Position numbers and translations under genes: made by a program
From: Streptomyces decoyicus
Lineage (GTDB): Bacteria > Actinomycetota > Actinomycetes > Streptomycetales > Streptomycetaceae
DNA: 64,000 bases
Reading direction: 5' to 3'
Assembly (NCBI RefSeq): GCF_019880305.1
Contig: NZ_CP082301.1
Location: forward strand, 7,626,001 to 7,690,000
The notes under the pieces: generated by a model
The model's database searches: none
What the model was told of the DNA's origin: nothing
The model's input: the letters and a program-made list of their open reading frames with translations, nothing else
Shown here: piece after piece, positions 26,871 to 36,291 of the stretch
Layout: each line of letters starts with the position of its first letter
Numbering within the stretch: position 1 is the stretch's first letter

Positions 26871-28775
26871 ATGAGACGCATACCGTGGATGCGCGCCGCC
26901 GCCTTGGCCCTGTGCGCATCCCTGGCCGTCACCGCCCCGGCGGCCGCTCTTCCCCACGAGGGGCCGGGTTCACCCGGCACCGGGCCCGCCCCCGCGGGCC
27001 CCACCACCGTTCCACCAGGTACCGGCCACGACCCTGCACACGGCGTGAGCAAGGAGCAGGTCGACGAGGCGCGGGAGGCACAGCGGTACTGGACGCCGGA
27101 GCGCATCCGTGCTGCCGTTCCGGTGGACGCCGAGCAGTCCCGTGAGCCGGATGCGCAGGCGCGGCCAGGATCCGGACGGGGGCGCAAGTCGTTCCTGGCG
27201 AGCGAGCCGTCGCGCCAGGTGCCCGAGGGGATCGCCACGGTCGGCGTGTTCTTGATCCGTACCACCGACGGCTCGCCGACGCCGGACCAGTTCTGCACCG
27301 CCAGTGCCGTGGCCTCGCCGACCAAGAGCCTCGTCATCACCGCAGCGCACTGCCTCAATGGTGACCATCGCCACCAAAACTTCGCCTTCGTGCCCGGCTA
27401 CCGCACCGGAGCGTCGAAGGCCGGGCAGGCAGGAGAGAGCCCCTACGGCATCTTCCCGGTCCAGAAGGGCAAGATCTGGATCGATGCCCGCTACCGTGCT
27501 TCGGCTCCCGACGACGATGTCGACTTCGCCTTCCTGAGCGTCGGCCCGAACACGCGAGGCCGGCTTCTGGAGGACGCCGTCGGACGGGGCAACGAGCTCA
27601 CCTCCGTCCCCACGGCGAAGCTCGCACGCAAAGCCGTCACGCTCGTCGGCTACCCCGGTGGCCACAAGACCCCTCTTCAGTGCACCAATGACACCACCGC
27701 CTTCCAGGGCCGGTTCATGGAAATCAAGTGCGACGGCTTCCGCTCCGGCGTCAGTGGCGGTCCGTTCCTGGAGGACTTCGACGGTCGTCGCGGCAGCCTC
27801 GTCGGCGTCATCGGCGGCTACAAGACCGGCGGCCTCTACGACCACACCAGCTACACCTCTCAATTCGACGAGGACACCCTCCGGCTCTACCGGCAGGCCG
27901 TCACCGGCATCCCGTCGGACCCGGACCCGGACCCGGGCACCGGCACCGGAACGTCCATGGGCACCGCCGGCACCTGGACCCACGCGCGGGTCATGACCAC
28001 CGGCCGCTTCCACACGTCCTCGGTGCGCAACAGCGTCAGCGACCTGATCGTGCGCTGGTCCGACGGCGAGCTCTCCCTCTACCCGGGTAACGGCGCATAC
28101 GGGTTCGGCAAGGACATCCAGCTCGTCAAGGACAAGGCATGGCAGCAGGCCGAAGTCATCACCGCCGGCGACTTCACCGGTGACGCGCACTACGACCTCC
28201 TGGTCCGTTGGACCGACGGCAGACTGACCCTCTACAAGGACGTCGACGAAAGCACCAAGCTGACGCACAAGGTGGAGCTCAAGGGCCCCAACGACACCTG
28301 GAACCACGCGAGCACCATGGCCGCCGGCCGCTTCGGCGGCGGAAACACACGCAGCGACGACCTCATGGTCACCTGGACCGACGGTGAAGTGACGCTCTAC
28401 TCCAACGTCGACGCCAAGGGGCTGCATGCGGAGAAGCAGCTCGTCACACCCCCCGACACCACCTGGCCGCACGCCCGGGACGTCGCAGCGGGCGACTTCC
28501 GCCCCGAAACCGGAGACCAGGACGTGTTCGTGCGCTGGAACGACGGTGAGGTCACGTCGTACGAGAACATCGCCGCCGAAACCTTCGGCCGCGAACACCG
28601 GCTGCTACCGGCCAAGTCCCCCTGGCGCGAAGCGCTGCTGGCCACCGCCGGCGCCTTCGGTGGTCCCGCCCGCCAGAACGACCTCGTCGCGCTCTGGCCC
28701 GGGGGCAAACTCACCCTCCACCCCGACACCACCAGCGCGTCCCTGGCCGCCGAACGCGTCCTCGTGAGCCCGTGA
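26871..28775 (+). CDS. secreted trypsin-like serine protease with RW-DG beta-repeats
   Basis: A 634-residue secreted protein. The signal peptide is MRRIPWMRAAALALCASLAV. The protease domain keeps the catalytic His in ITAAHCLNGD and the Ser in SGVSGGPF, with DDDVDFAFLSVG carrying the Asp. Five C-terminal repeats share text such as DLIVRWSDGELSLYPG with the preceding pseudo-protease. The ATG at 26871 has a GGAAAG site. An active enzyme and an inactive sister in a row suggest that the second controls or recruits the first. Substrate unknown. Confidence 0.83.
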   Translation: MRRIPWMRAAALALCASLAVTAPAAALPHEGPGSPGTGPAPAGPTTVPPGTGHDPAHGVSKEQVDEAREAQRYWTPERIRAAVPVDAEQSREPDAQARPGSGRGRKSFLASEPSRQVPEGIATVGVFLIRTTDGSPTPDQFCTASAVASPTKSLVITAAHCLNGDHRHQNFAFVPGYRTGASKAGQAGESPYGIFPVQKGKIWIDARYRASAPDDDVDFAFLSVGPNTRGRLLEDAVGRGNELTSVPTAKLARKAVTLVGYPGGHKTPLQCTNDTTAFQGRFMEIKCDGFRSGVSGGPFLEDFDGRRGSLVGVIGGYKTGGLYDHTSYTSQFDEDTLRLYRQAVTGIPSDPDPDPGTGTGTSMGTAGTWTHARVMTTGRFHTSSVRNSVSDLIVRWSDGELSLYPGNGAYGFGKDIQLVKDKAWQQAEVITAGDFTGDAHYDLLVRWTDGRLTLYKDVDESTKLTHKVELKGPNDTWNHASTMAAGRFGGGNTRSDDLMVTWTDGEVTLYSNVDAKGLHAEKQLVTPPDTTWPHARDVAAGDFRPETGDQDVFVRWNDGEVTSYENIAAETFGREHRLLPAKSPWREALLATAGAFGGPARQNDLVALWPGGKLTLHPDTTSASLAAERVLVSP

Positions 28776-29078
28776 CCAGAAAAATCTGCGCACCGGCTGA
28801 CGAGCTGACGGAGACCTCGACGTGCGTGGAGCATCCTGGCCTTCCCCACTGACCTCCTGAATTCGCACGTCACAGGGCGGGTTCAGACGTACTGCCTCGA
28901 CACCAGCCGGATGGACGGGCCTCCGCGGGCCAGGTGCCCAACCGGCAAGCAGATCCGCCTGCGTGGCATCCCTCTGCCGCCCTGATGCACGTCCGTGCAT
29001 GCTCCCCCTTGCTGAACGGACTTTCCGGGCGCTGGGGGTACTACCGACCGTTATGAAGGACAAGAGAGGACTGACCGG
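28776..29078. other. intergenic region before the polymorphic toxin gene
   Basis: About 300 nt without a recognised gene, promoter or clear hairpin. A GAGAGGA ribosome binding site lies just ahead of the toxin gene. Confidence 0.4.
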
Positions 29079-32000
29079 ATGAGACCGAGACCCAGCGCAA
29101 AGGGAGCCATATGGCTCCTCCGGAGTGGACCCTTAGCCAGCAGGATCGGGCCGCCGCGTCGTGGTGCCTGGCCCATGCTGCTGACCACCTCGCTGGTGGC
29201 GGGACTCCTAGGGACAGGACCCGCCTCCGCGGCGGACATCAACGACGACGACCTGCAACTCATGCGGGTACTGGCCGTCGACTCATGGATAGACGGCGGT
29301 CCGGGGATCAAGGAGGCCGCCGAGCAGGCGCTCCTCGGCGGGGCCCAGGACATCAAGACGTTCCTCGACCAGAAGGACGGCATCGAGTTCGTCGACGACT
29401 ACGTCGATGCGAGCCGGATCTTCAACGCCGGTGGCCCCGCAGTGCGCGAGGCGGCCAAGACGGCCTTGAAGAAGAGCACTTCGGAGAACCCCGCGGCGCT
29501 GCGGGCGTTTTTGAAGGATGGCTGGAAGGCTCCGCTGGAGGAGGACCAGCAGGTCGAGGTCTCCCGGGTCATCAACTTCGGTGGCAACGGCGTCAAGGAC
29601 GCCGGCAAGGCAGCCTTGAAGGGCACCCCCGAAGACCGTGCAAAGTTCCTCGCGGAGGGGCAGTACACGGCACGCGAGACGGACAACGAGGTCGAGGTCT
29701 CGCAGCTCGTCAACTCGGGCGGCCCGGCGGTCAAGGCGGCCGGAAAGGTCGCGCTCAAGGGCACGCCCGACGACATCGTCGAGTTTCTTGAGGTGGGGCA
29801 GTTCGTCGCGCGCAACCGCGACCAGGAACACGCCACCATCGCCCAGCTGACCGCGCAGGCCACCTTGGCCGGGAAGCGGGCCAAGGACGCGACGGAGAAG
29901 GCACAGGAAGCCTCCACACGTGCGATCGAGGCGTCGGATCTCGCCAAGGAAGCCGCCCTGAAGGCGGCACGGGAGACCAACGCCGCCAAGAACGACTCCC
30001 AGCGGGCGGCCGTCAAGGCCAAGCAGGCCGCCGACGCGGCCCGGGCCGCCGCCGCCGCGTCGCAGACGGCCATCAGCGCCGCCAACGCCGCCAACCGCTC
30101 GGCCCGTATCGCCGCCTTCGCAGCGGCGCAGACCGCCGCGGCAGCCGCCAACGCCGCCGACGCGGCCAATGATGCCTACAACGCCTCTATCGCGGCCGCG
30201 TACAACGCGGGCCGGGCGGGTGAAGCCAGGGACATGGCGAAGAAGGCCCGGGCAGCGGCCACCCTCGCAAGGACTTCCGTGGAGGCCGCCAAGGAGGCCG
30301 GCGCAGCCTCGCTGGCCGCGGGCGCAGCCGCGAAGGCTTCTCGCAGCGCCAGCAGCAACGCCAACGCCGCGGCGGACGCGGCCGATGAGGCCAACAATTA
30401 CGCCGAGGCCGCAGGCGTCCACTCCGGTGAGGCCAGGGCGGCCGCCGCGGAGACCCGCCGCCACGCCAACGAGGCCGACCGTGCGGCCAACGCCGCCGAA
30501 GCCCTGGCACGCAAGTCCGCCAACGCCGCCGAAGAAGCACGTGAGGCGGCGGATTCCGCGGCCACGCATGCGGACAACGCCGCGACGGCCGCGGAGGAGG
30601 CCGCCAAGCACGCCGGTGAATCAGCCAAGGCGGCCGAACAGGCAAGAAAGCATGCGGCCGCGGCCAAGAAGGCGGCAGAGGCAGCCGAGTCGGCGGCAGC
30701 GACCGCCAAGAAGGTCTTCACCATCGCCCGCGAGGCCGAGGCGGAAGACCTCACCACCCGCACCGCTGCCGCCATCGAACGCGCCCGGTCCCACGCGGCA
30801 CAGACCGCTTCTGTCACCTCCGCCTCCGCGGCGGATCTGGTCGAGTCCCGCTCCCTGGACACCACGGCAGCCGAACTGGCCGCCGAGGCCGCCAAGCCCG
30901 GCGCCGACACCAAGACGGTCGCGGCCAAGGGCCGCATCCTTGCCCTCAAGGCACTGAAGATCTGTGGCCCCTGGCACCAGCAGGCCGCCGCGGCAGCCCT
31001 GTCCGGCCCGGACGACGAGGTCCTGGAGTACCTGCGCACCGGATGGAAGAAGGCCGCTCAGGACGAGATCCGTGAGCAGGTCTCCCAGCTCAGCACGCAG
31101 AGCCCCTACGAGGTCGTGCGCAAGGGTGCTGCAGAAGCGCTCAAGGGCTCCGATCAGCAGGTCAGCGACTTCTACACGGTCGGTCAGTACGACGTGGCCG
31201 TCACCGACTACGCCGTGCGCGTCTCCCAGATCAACAACGCCGGCGGCCCCGGCGTGAAGGAGGCGTCCAAGGCCGCACTGGCCAACGGCAAGGGCAAGGT
31301 GCTCGCCGCGTTCATCAGCAACGGCCAGTATGCGGCGCTGAATGCCGACGAGCAGGTCATCGCCTCCAAGCTCGTCAACAACGGCGGCCCGGAGATGAAG
31401 GCCGCGGCCAAAATCGCCCTGGCGAATTCCGCCGACCAGCTGCACGACTTCGTCCAGGTCGGCCAGTACATGTCCGACCGCAAGGACAAACTCGCCAGCA
31501 CCCACATCGCCCAGATGCAACGCCTGATCGCCGAAGCCTCCGGCGTGGCGGCCAAGGCCCGGCAGAACAGCTGGAAGGCGGCAGAAGCCGCCGCCAAGGC
31601 CACCGACGCTTCGGACGACGCCGCCAAGGCCGCGGGCGAGGCGAAGAAGTCCGCCAAGCTCGCGGGCCAGTACGCCGACGACGCCGACAAGGCCGCCACC
31701 AGCGCCGAGAACAGCGCCGCCCAGGCAGCCACGTCCGCAAAGACCGCACGCAACGCCGCCAACGCCGCCGACCGTGACGCCGCCGACGCCGAATCCTCCG
31801 CAGCCCAGGCGGAGTTCTCCGCCGACTACGCGCACCACTCGGCCTACCTCGCCACCTCGGCAGCCGACGACGCCCGTGCCTCCGCACTCGATGCAGGAAA
31901 GAGCGTCAAGGAAGCCAACACCCTCGCCACCCAGGCATGGACCGAGGTGCAGAAGAAGCGCGAGAGCGAGGTAGCCGAAGCACGCCGCAAGGCCGAAGAA

Positions 32001-33068
32001 GCCCGCAAGCAACAGGAGAAGCAGAAGGCCAAGAAGCCACACTGCGTCTCTCACACCGGCAACGAAATCGCCGGGCTCCTGCCCTGCGTCATCTCCGGCG
32101 GTGACGTCACTCCCGTCATCGACCCCACTCTTACCGCCGTGGTATGGGAAATCACCGGCCTCAACGACCTCAGGGAGTGCATCAAGAACCCCGCCTTCGG
32201 TGCATGCACCGCCTTCGCCATTTCCGTCCTCCCCGTCGGCAAGGTCAAGCTCCTCAAGAAGCTCGGCGAAGGCGTAGAAGACATCGCTGAAGGCTCACGG
32301 GTGGCGAAGAAGGCGAAGTGCTTCAAGTGCTTCCTCGCCGGCACCGAAGTGCTCATGGCGGATCGCTCGACGAAGAACATCGAGTCGGTGAAGGCCGGGG
32401 ACGAGGTAATCGCCACCGACCCGGTCAGCGGCCGCACAGGGAAGCGGACTGTCACCGACCTCATCGTCACGGAACACGACAAGAACTTCAACGAACTCAC
32501 CATCGCCACCCCCCAGGGCAACCGCCGCCTCACGGCCACCAACGAGCATCCCTTCTGGTCCCCCTCGCAGCACGCATGGACCGAAGCCGCCCACTTGCGT
32601 CCCGGCACGACACTGCGAACCGTCGACGGCAGCACAGTCACGATCAAGGGCAACCGCCCCTTCAGCGAAAACGCCAGAACGTACAACCTGACAGTCGATA
32701 ACCTGCACAGTTACTATGTGCTCGCAGGCGAGACGCCGGTATTGGTTCACAATTCTGGGCCCTGCCTGGACGGCGTGGTGGATGTCTGGCATGAGGGTAC
32801 TTTCGCCTCGCCCGGGGACAGTTTCCAGTACCACTTCAATAAGCACGGTGCGCCGGTGAACGTCACGCCCGAAAAGTACTTGCAGGATTCAAAGGGCTGG
32901 GCGGAGCGACTGGCCCAGCCAGGAGGCAAGGCGGGCTTGAACGCAAAGAGGATGCCTTTTGATGACGGCAAATTCGGCGTGAAGTATACCGATCCCAATG
33001 GCGGTATGGGTGGGATCGTCGGGCCAGATGGAAAAGTTGTGTCCTTCTGGTACACGGACGCCCACTAG
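29079..33068 (+). CDS. ALF-repeat polymorphic toxin with HINT domain
   Basis: A 1329-residue secreted protein. After the signal peptide come ALF repeats (about residues 45-245; e.g. GGPAVREAAKTALKKS), a long Ala/Lys/Glu coiled-coil stalk (250-600), a second ALF block (625-790), and a second stalk (to ~980). A HINT autoprocessing domain spans about 1084-1225, from CFLAGTEVLMADRS to VLVHN, with TATNEHPFW holding the His. The last ~100 residues are the variable toxin: FQYHFNKHG, then FDDGKFGVKYTDPNG and VVSFWYTDAH. This resembles nuclease-type (BECR-fold) toxins, which is a guess. The HINT domain should release the tip. The next gene is the probable immunity gene. Confidence 0.85.
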   Translation: MRPRPSAKGAIWLLRSGPLASRIGPPRRGAWPMLLTTSLVAGLLGTGPASAADINDDDLQLMRVLAVDSWIDGGPGIKEAAEQALLGGAQDIKTFLDQKDGIEFVDDYVDASRIFNAGGPAVREAAKTALKKSTSENPAALRAFLKDGWKAPLEEDQQVEVSRVINFGGNGVKDAGKAALKGTPEDRAKFLAEGQYTARETDNEVEVSQLVNSGGPAVKAAGKVALKGTPDDIVEFLEVGQFVARNRDQEHATIAQLTAQATLAGKRAKDATEKAQEASTRAIEASDLAKEAALKAARETNAAKNDSQRAAVKAKQAADAARAAAAASQTAISAANAANRSARIAAFAAAQTAAAAANAADAANDAYNASIAAAYNAGRAGEARDMAKKARAAATLARTSVEAAKEAGAASLAAGAAAKASRSASSNANAAADAADEANNYAEAAGVHSGEARAAAAETRRHANEADRAANAAEALARKSANAAEEAREAADSAATHADNAATAAEEAAKHAGESAKAAEQARKHAAAAKKAAEAAESAAATAKKVFTIAREAEAEDLTTRTAAAIERARSHAAQTASVTSASAADLVESRSLDTTAAELAAEAAKPGADTKTVAAKGRILALKALKICGPWHQQAAAAALSGPDDEVLEYLRTGWKKAAQDEIREQVSQLSTQSPYEVVRKGAAEALKGSDQQVSDFYTVGQYDVAVTDYAVRVSQINNAGGPGVKEASKAALANGKGKVLAAFISNGQYAALNADEQVIASKLVNNGGPEMKAAAKIALANSADQLHDFVQVGQYMSDRKDKLASTHIAQMQRLIAEASGVAAKARQNSWKAAEAAAKATDASDDAAKAAGEAKKSAKLAGQYADDADKAATSAENSAAQAATSAKTARNAANAADRDAADAESSAAQAEFSADYAHHSAYLATSAADDARASALDAGKSVKEANTLATQAWTEVQKKRESEVAEARRKAEEARKQQEKQKAKKPHCVSHTGNEIAGLLPCVISGGDVTPVIDPTLTAVVWEITGLNDLRECIKNPAFGACTAFAISVLPVGKVKLLKKLGEGVEDIAEGSRVAKKAKCFKCFLAGTEVLMADRSTKNIESVKAGDEVIATDPVSGRTGKRTVTDLIVTEHDKNFNELTIATPQGNRRLTATNEHPFWSPSQHAWTEAAHLRPGTTLRTVDGSTVTIKGNRPFSENARTYNLTVDNLHSYYVLAGETPVLVHNSGPCLDGVVDVWHEGTFASPGDSFQYHFNKHGAPVNVTPEKYLQDSKGWAERLAQPGGKAGLNAKRMPFDDGKFGVKYTDPNGGMGGIVGPDGKVVSFWYTDAH

Positions 33069-33081
33069 GACTAAGGAATAG

Positions 33082-33414
33082 ATGATGCTGAGCTTTATGG
33101 ACTCCTATACCCTGTGGCGCCAGCTGCCGTTCCCCTCGAGTGGTTCGGACAAGGGTCTGGTTCTGACGCACAGTGATCTGGCGGGCGTCGACGAGTATGT
33201 GACGACGGTGATCCGATATGTAGAACGCGGGATCTTCAAGCCGGCGCCAGTTGACGTCCTGGCATTGCTTCAAGAACTTATGCCTCGAATTGATCGGCTC
33301 GGTGACGTCGCATCGGGTGACGACCAGGCAGTCGCTCGGTCGCAACATGCATACGCGGCCCTGCTGCACCTCGTTTATCGGCAGTTCCTTGAGGTGGGCC
33401 GCCCGCGCGACTAG
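33082..33414 (+). CDS. probable immunity protein for the HINT toxin
   Basis: A 110-residue acidic, helical protein without a signal peptide, 13 nt after the toxin stop with an AAGGA site. Position, size and direction match the immunity gene that polymorphic toxin loci place next to the toxin tip. No family is recognised. Two ATG codons (33082, 33085) are possible starts. Confidence 0.6.
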   Translation: MMLSFMDSYTLWRQLPFPSSGSDKGLVLTHSDLAGVDEYVTTVIRYVERGIFKPAPVDVLALLQELMPRIDRLGDVASGDDQAVARSQHAYAALLHLVYRQFLEVGRPRD

Positions 33415-33804
33415 CAAAGGTACCTCCCTCGATACCAGCCGGCATGGCGAGGCAATCGCTTCCGGCCCTGCCCTGAGTTCCTGATGGAACTTTCCCTGGA
33501 AGGCCGGGAGTAGTGGGATCGGGTTGAAATTCAGGGGGCCCGCCGGGTGAGTTTCCGGCGGGCCTGCTGCGTCACCAAAGGAAGGCGACAAGCAGTCATG
33601 GATCTTGTGATTAGTGTTCCAGATTGTCGAGTCGGTGAGGGATTGCAACCCAGCGCACCCCCCTGTACAGCACAAGCGTGAGTCGCCCCACTCCGAGCCG
33701 GGTCAGGCCCCGGGGGCACGGTCCGCTGAGGGCGCAAGTAGGCGGTGGGTTCCGGGCGGAGTCGCGGGCGGGGGAGGGAGTGCGTTCATAGGTCCCGGCT
33801 TTGG
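33415..33804. other. intergenic region with one terminator
   Basis: About 390 nt without a recognised gene. It holds the hairpin given separately. Short frames here look random. Confidence 0.4.
33537..33564 (+). terminator. hairpin terminator after toxin/immunity genes
   Basis: Perfect 10-bp inverted repeat GGCCCGCCGG / CCGGCGGGCC with an 8-nt loop, about 120 nt after the immunity stop. Confidence 0.7.
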
Positions 33805-34713
33805 TCAGCGCAGTCCTCGGATGCTGTCGATGATGCGGGTCCAGTTGTCGCTGCCATGTCCGTCGTCAATCGCGCGCCGATAGTGGGCCTGCACGGCCAG
33901 TGGGAGCGCGAGGTCGAGGCCGAGTGACGTGCTGGTCTCGACGATGTGGTCGGATGTCGCACCCATCATGGTGACCGTGCTGAGGTCGCCGGGATGCTGT
34001 CCCGCATCCAGCGCGGCGCCCGGGGTCTCTTCACCAGCCCTCAGGATGTCGCCCATCGAGTCGACGAAGGAGAGCAACTCCGGCAGTGCTTCCTGGGCCT
34101 TCATACCTGCGGTGCCCAGCATTGCGGTGGCATGCATCAGTCCGGACAGGGTGGTGAGGAACACCGCGAGCTGGGCTTGATACATCATCTGGGCGAGGCC
34201 CGGATCCTCGCCGAGATGCTTTGGTGTGCCGAGCAGCGTCAACGTCGCCAGGTGACTTCCCGTCACCTCACCGCGGCCGCTGTAGTAGATATAGGCCGCC
34301 TCCGTGCCGACCATCGGCGCCGGGACCATGACGCCACCGGTGAGGAAGGTGGCGCCGTGGCCCGCTGCCCAGGTTGCTGCCTCACGTGTGCGGTCGGGTG
34401 TGTCAGAGCTCAGGTTGACCAGTGTGCGGTCGGCGAGCGATTCGGTGGCGCTGTCGAGGACGTCGTACATCGCCTGGTAGTCGGTGAGGCTGAGGATCAC
34501 GAGGTCGCTCGCTTCGACCGCCTCGCCGGGTGTCACCGCGAGCTTTGCTCCGTCGTTGACGACGCCGTCGGCCCGACTGGCGGTGCGGTTCCAGACGGTG
34601 ACCGGATGGCCGGCGGCGAGGAGGGTGCGGGTCATCGCCTGACCCATCGGACCAAGCCCGATCACGGTGACAGCGCTGCCTTGCTTGGTGTTGCGGTTCT
34701 GTTGTTCGTTCAC
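33805..34713 (-). CDS. NAD(P)-dependent imine reductase-like oxidoreductase
   Basis: A 302-residue protein of the 6-phosphogluconate/beta-hydroxyacid dehydrogenase fold. The Rossmann motif is VIGLGPMGQAMTRTLLAAGHPVTVWNRT at residues ~17-44, with Asn-Arg-Thr for NADP. The C-terminal half carries QAQLAVFLTTLSGLMHATAML, as in imine reductases, where the usual catalytic Lys of the dehydrogenases is absent. A GTG start at 34713 is used. It is divergent from an HxlR regulator whose likely operator lies between them. Confidence 0.8.
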   Translation of the reverse strand: MNEQQNRNTKQGSAVTVIGLGPMGQAMTRTLLAAGHPVTVWNRTASRADGVVNDGAKLAVTPGEAVEASDLVILSLTDYQAMYDVLDSATESLADRTLVNLSSDTPDRTREAATWAAGHGATFLTGGVMVPAPMVGTEAAYIYYSGRGEVTGSHLATLTLLGTPKHLGEDPGLAQMMYQAQLAVFLTTLSGLMHATAMLGTAGMKAQEALPELLSFVDSMGDILRAGEETPGAALDAGQHPGDLSTVTMMGATSDHIVETSTSLGLDLALPLAVQAHYRRAIDDGHGSDNWTRIIDSIRGLR

Positions 34714-34746
34714 CCCTCCATGCTCGGAGAGCGCCGCTACTCTCGG

Positions 34747-34786
34747 AAGTACCCACTATTTACTGCGGTACTTACCTTTTAGTAAG
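34747..34786. promoter_or_regulatory. inverted repeats between HxlR and reductase genes
   Basis: AAGTACC (34747-34753) and GGTACTT (34767-34773) form an inverted repeat with a 13-nt spacer, and CTTAC/GTAAG (34771-34786) forms a second one. HxlR-type regulators bind such GTAC half-sites. This region separates the divergent genes and is A/T-richer than the rest, as expected for promoters. Regulator assignment is inference. Confidence 0.45.
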
Positions 34787-34796
34787 GGGATCAGCG

Positions 34797-35168
34797 ATGA
34801 CCAAGTCGTCGAGATGCGGGCCTTATATCTGCGGCATCGACGCTGCGCTCGACGTGGTGAGCGGCAAGTGGAAGGGACTGATCCTCTGGGAACTCGACGC
34901 CCATCGCGTACGCCGCTTCGCCGAGCTCCGTCGCGGTCTGCCGGGAGTGAGCGAGAAGATGCTGACCCAGCATCTGCGTGAGATGGAGAAGGACGGTCTC
35001 GTGCACCGGGAGGTTTACGCCGAGGTGCCGCCGCGGGTGGAGTACTCCCTGACTGAGCACGGGCACACGCTCAATCAAGCGCTCGGGCCGCTCGGCGCCT
35101 GGGGGGTCGAGCGGATACGTCGCGAAGGCTCCGAAACAGTCGACGTGGCGGAGACCTCACACGGCTAG
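34797..35168 (+). CDS. HxlR family transcriptional regulator
   Basis: A 123-residue winged-helix regulator. The signature SRCGPYICGIDAALDVVSGKWKGLILWEL, then RFAELRRGLPGVSEKMLTQHLREMEKDGLV and VEYSLTEHG, is the HxlR pattern. It starts at the ATG at 34797 with an AAGGGG site and probably controls the divergent reductase. Two cysteines near the N-terminus (in SRCGPYIC) could sense aldehydes or redox state, as in other members. Confidence 0.9.
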   Translation: MTKSSRCGPYICGIDAALDVVSGKWKGLILWELDAHRVRRFAELRRGLPGVSEKMLTQHLREMEKDGLVHREVYAEVPPRVEYSLTEHGHTLNQALGPLGAWGVERIRREGSETVDVAETSHG

Positions 35169-35176
35169 GTACCCGG

Positions 35177-35220
35177 GCCACCAACCCCGTGCGTGCGCGC
35201 CACCAACCCCGTGCGTGCGC
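35177..35220. repeat. two tandem copies of a 22-bp unit
   Basis: Two identical 22-bp copies beginning GCCACCAACCCCGTG lie just after the HxlR gene, followed by a partial third. They lie outside any gene. Function unknown. Confidence 0.8.
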
Positions 35221-35336
35221 GCCACTCCTGGGGACTGCATACTGCGGGGGACCGCAGTGCATCAAGGCGCCAACAACCTCCTACGCCGCAACACATCCGG
35301 CCCCTCGACCCACCGAGGTTTCCGAAGATCACAGCA

Positions 35337-36134
35337 CTAGTCCCGACCGCGGATCATCGACAACAGCAGACCGTGGGTCTCGGCGTCCGAGGCCACTACG
35401 AGCCCACGGCCTGCCTGCCCGAGGGGAGCGCCGTCGACTCCGGTGACGACGCAGCCGGCGGCCTGGCACACAGCGATTCCGGCGGCGAAGTGCACGCTCT
35501 CGGCCAGATCACCGCCATCGGTGACGTATGCGGCACGCTTGCCGGCCGCGACCCAGGCCAGCGCCAGCGTCGTGGACACGACCCGCGGCCGGAACCGTTC
35601 GACGAAGCCAGGGTGAGCGAGCAAATCCACAGCCCTGAACCCAGGCGCGCTCGGAAAGGGCGGATCCAGGTTCACGTCCACCAGCTGGGTGGCCGCCGTC
35701 GGCACGAGCTGCGTGTCGCCCCCGTTGCGCCGAACCCAAGCCGTCTCACCGTCGGTGAAGAACACCTCGCCGCTGAACGGATCGGCCACTGCGGCCGGAC
35801 CGTTGCGCAGTGCCGCGTTGACGGCCACCAGCATGTTGCCGACGGCATAGTTGAGGGTGCCGCACAAGGGGTCCACCAACCACTGGCGCACCGCGTCAGT
35901 CGGACCCTGCTGCCCGCCCTCCTCGCCGTGCACCGCATCCTCGGGCCGCGCAGCACGGATGACGCCGAGGATCGCTCCCTCAGCCGCCACATCGGCGTCA
36001 GTGGCGAAGTCCCCGGCGCCTTTGTCGATGTGGGAGAGCCGCTGTCCATACCGGGCGCGCACGACCTCCGCCCCGGCTCGTACCGCAGCTACCGCAACCT
36101 CGGCGTCGTCAAGGCTCGTATTTGAATTGATCAC
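35337..36134 (-). CDS. inositol-monophosphatase-fold protein with lost metal ligands
   Basis: A 265-residue protein of the inositol monophosphatase fold. The first motif (DFATDADVAAE, then GEEGG) is present. The second reads WLVDPLCGTLNY: the usual Asp of DPxDGT is Cys. The third reads VHFAAG in place of the usual WDxAAG, so the second metal Asp is His. Two of the metal ligands are therefore missing, and phosphatase activity is doubtful. Similar variants are seen in other Streptomyces, from memory. A GTG at 36134 is preferred; the frame extends upstream. Confidence 0.75.
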   Translation of the reverse strand: MINSNTSLDDAEVAVAAVRAGAEVVRARYGQRLSHIDKGAGDFATDADVAAEGAILGVIRAARPEDAVHGEEGGQQGPTDAVRQWLVDPLCGTLNYAVGNMLVAVNAALRNGPAAVADPFSGEVFFTDGETAWVRRNGGDTQLVPTAATQLVDVNLDPPFPSAPGFRAVDLLAHPGFVERFRPRVVSTTLALAWVAAGKRAAYVTDGGDLAESVHFAAGIAVCQAAGCVVTGVDGAPLGQAGRGLVVASDAETHGLLLSMIRGRD

Positions 36135-36291
36135 GGCGGGCAGAGTATCGGGGACGCACCCCCGCCGTACGCGGAGCCAACCGACCGCCGTCACGCCTCC
36201 GCGCTCGCCAACCCGGCGAACCTATGGGGGCACAGCAAGCAACGGTGTTGAGTTTCCGAGCTGATGAGCCGCAGCCGACCGCCCCTGCGGG

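Noticed and set aside
25184..27358. A long minus-strand frame opposite the two protease genes
   Set aside because: Antisense to secreted proteins with signal peptides and repeats; repetitive text results from the repeats on the other strand.
30621..32054. A Gly/Leu-rich minus-strand frame over the coiled-coil part of the toxin
   Set aside because: The reverse of an Ala/Lys-rich coding repeat; no independent gene signs.
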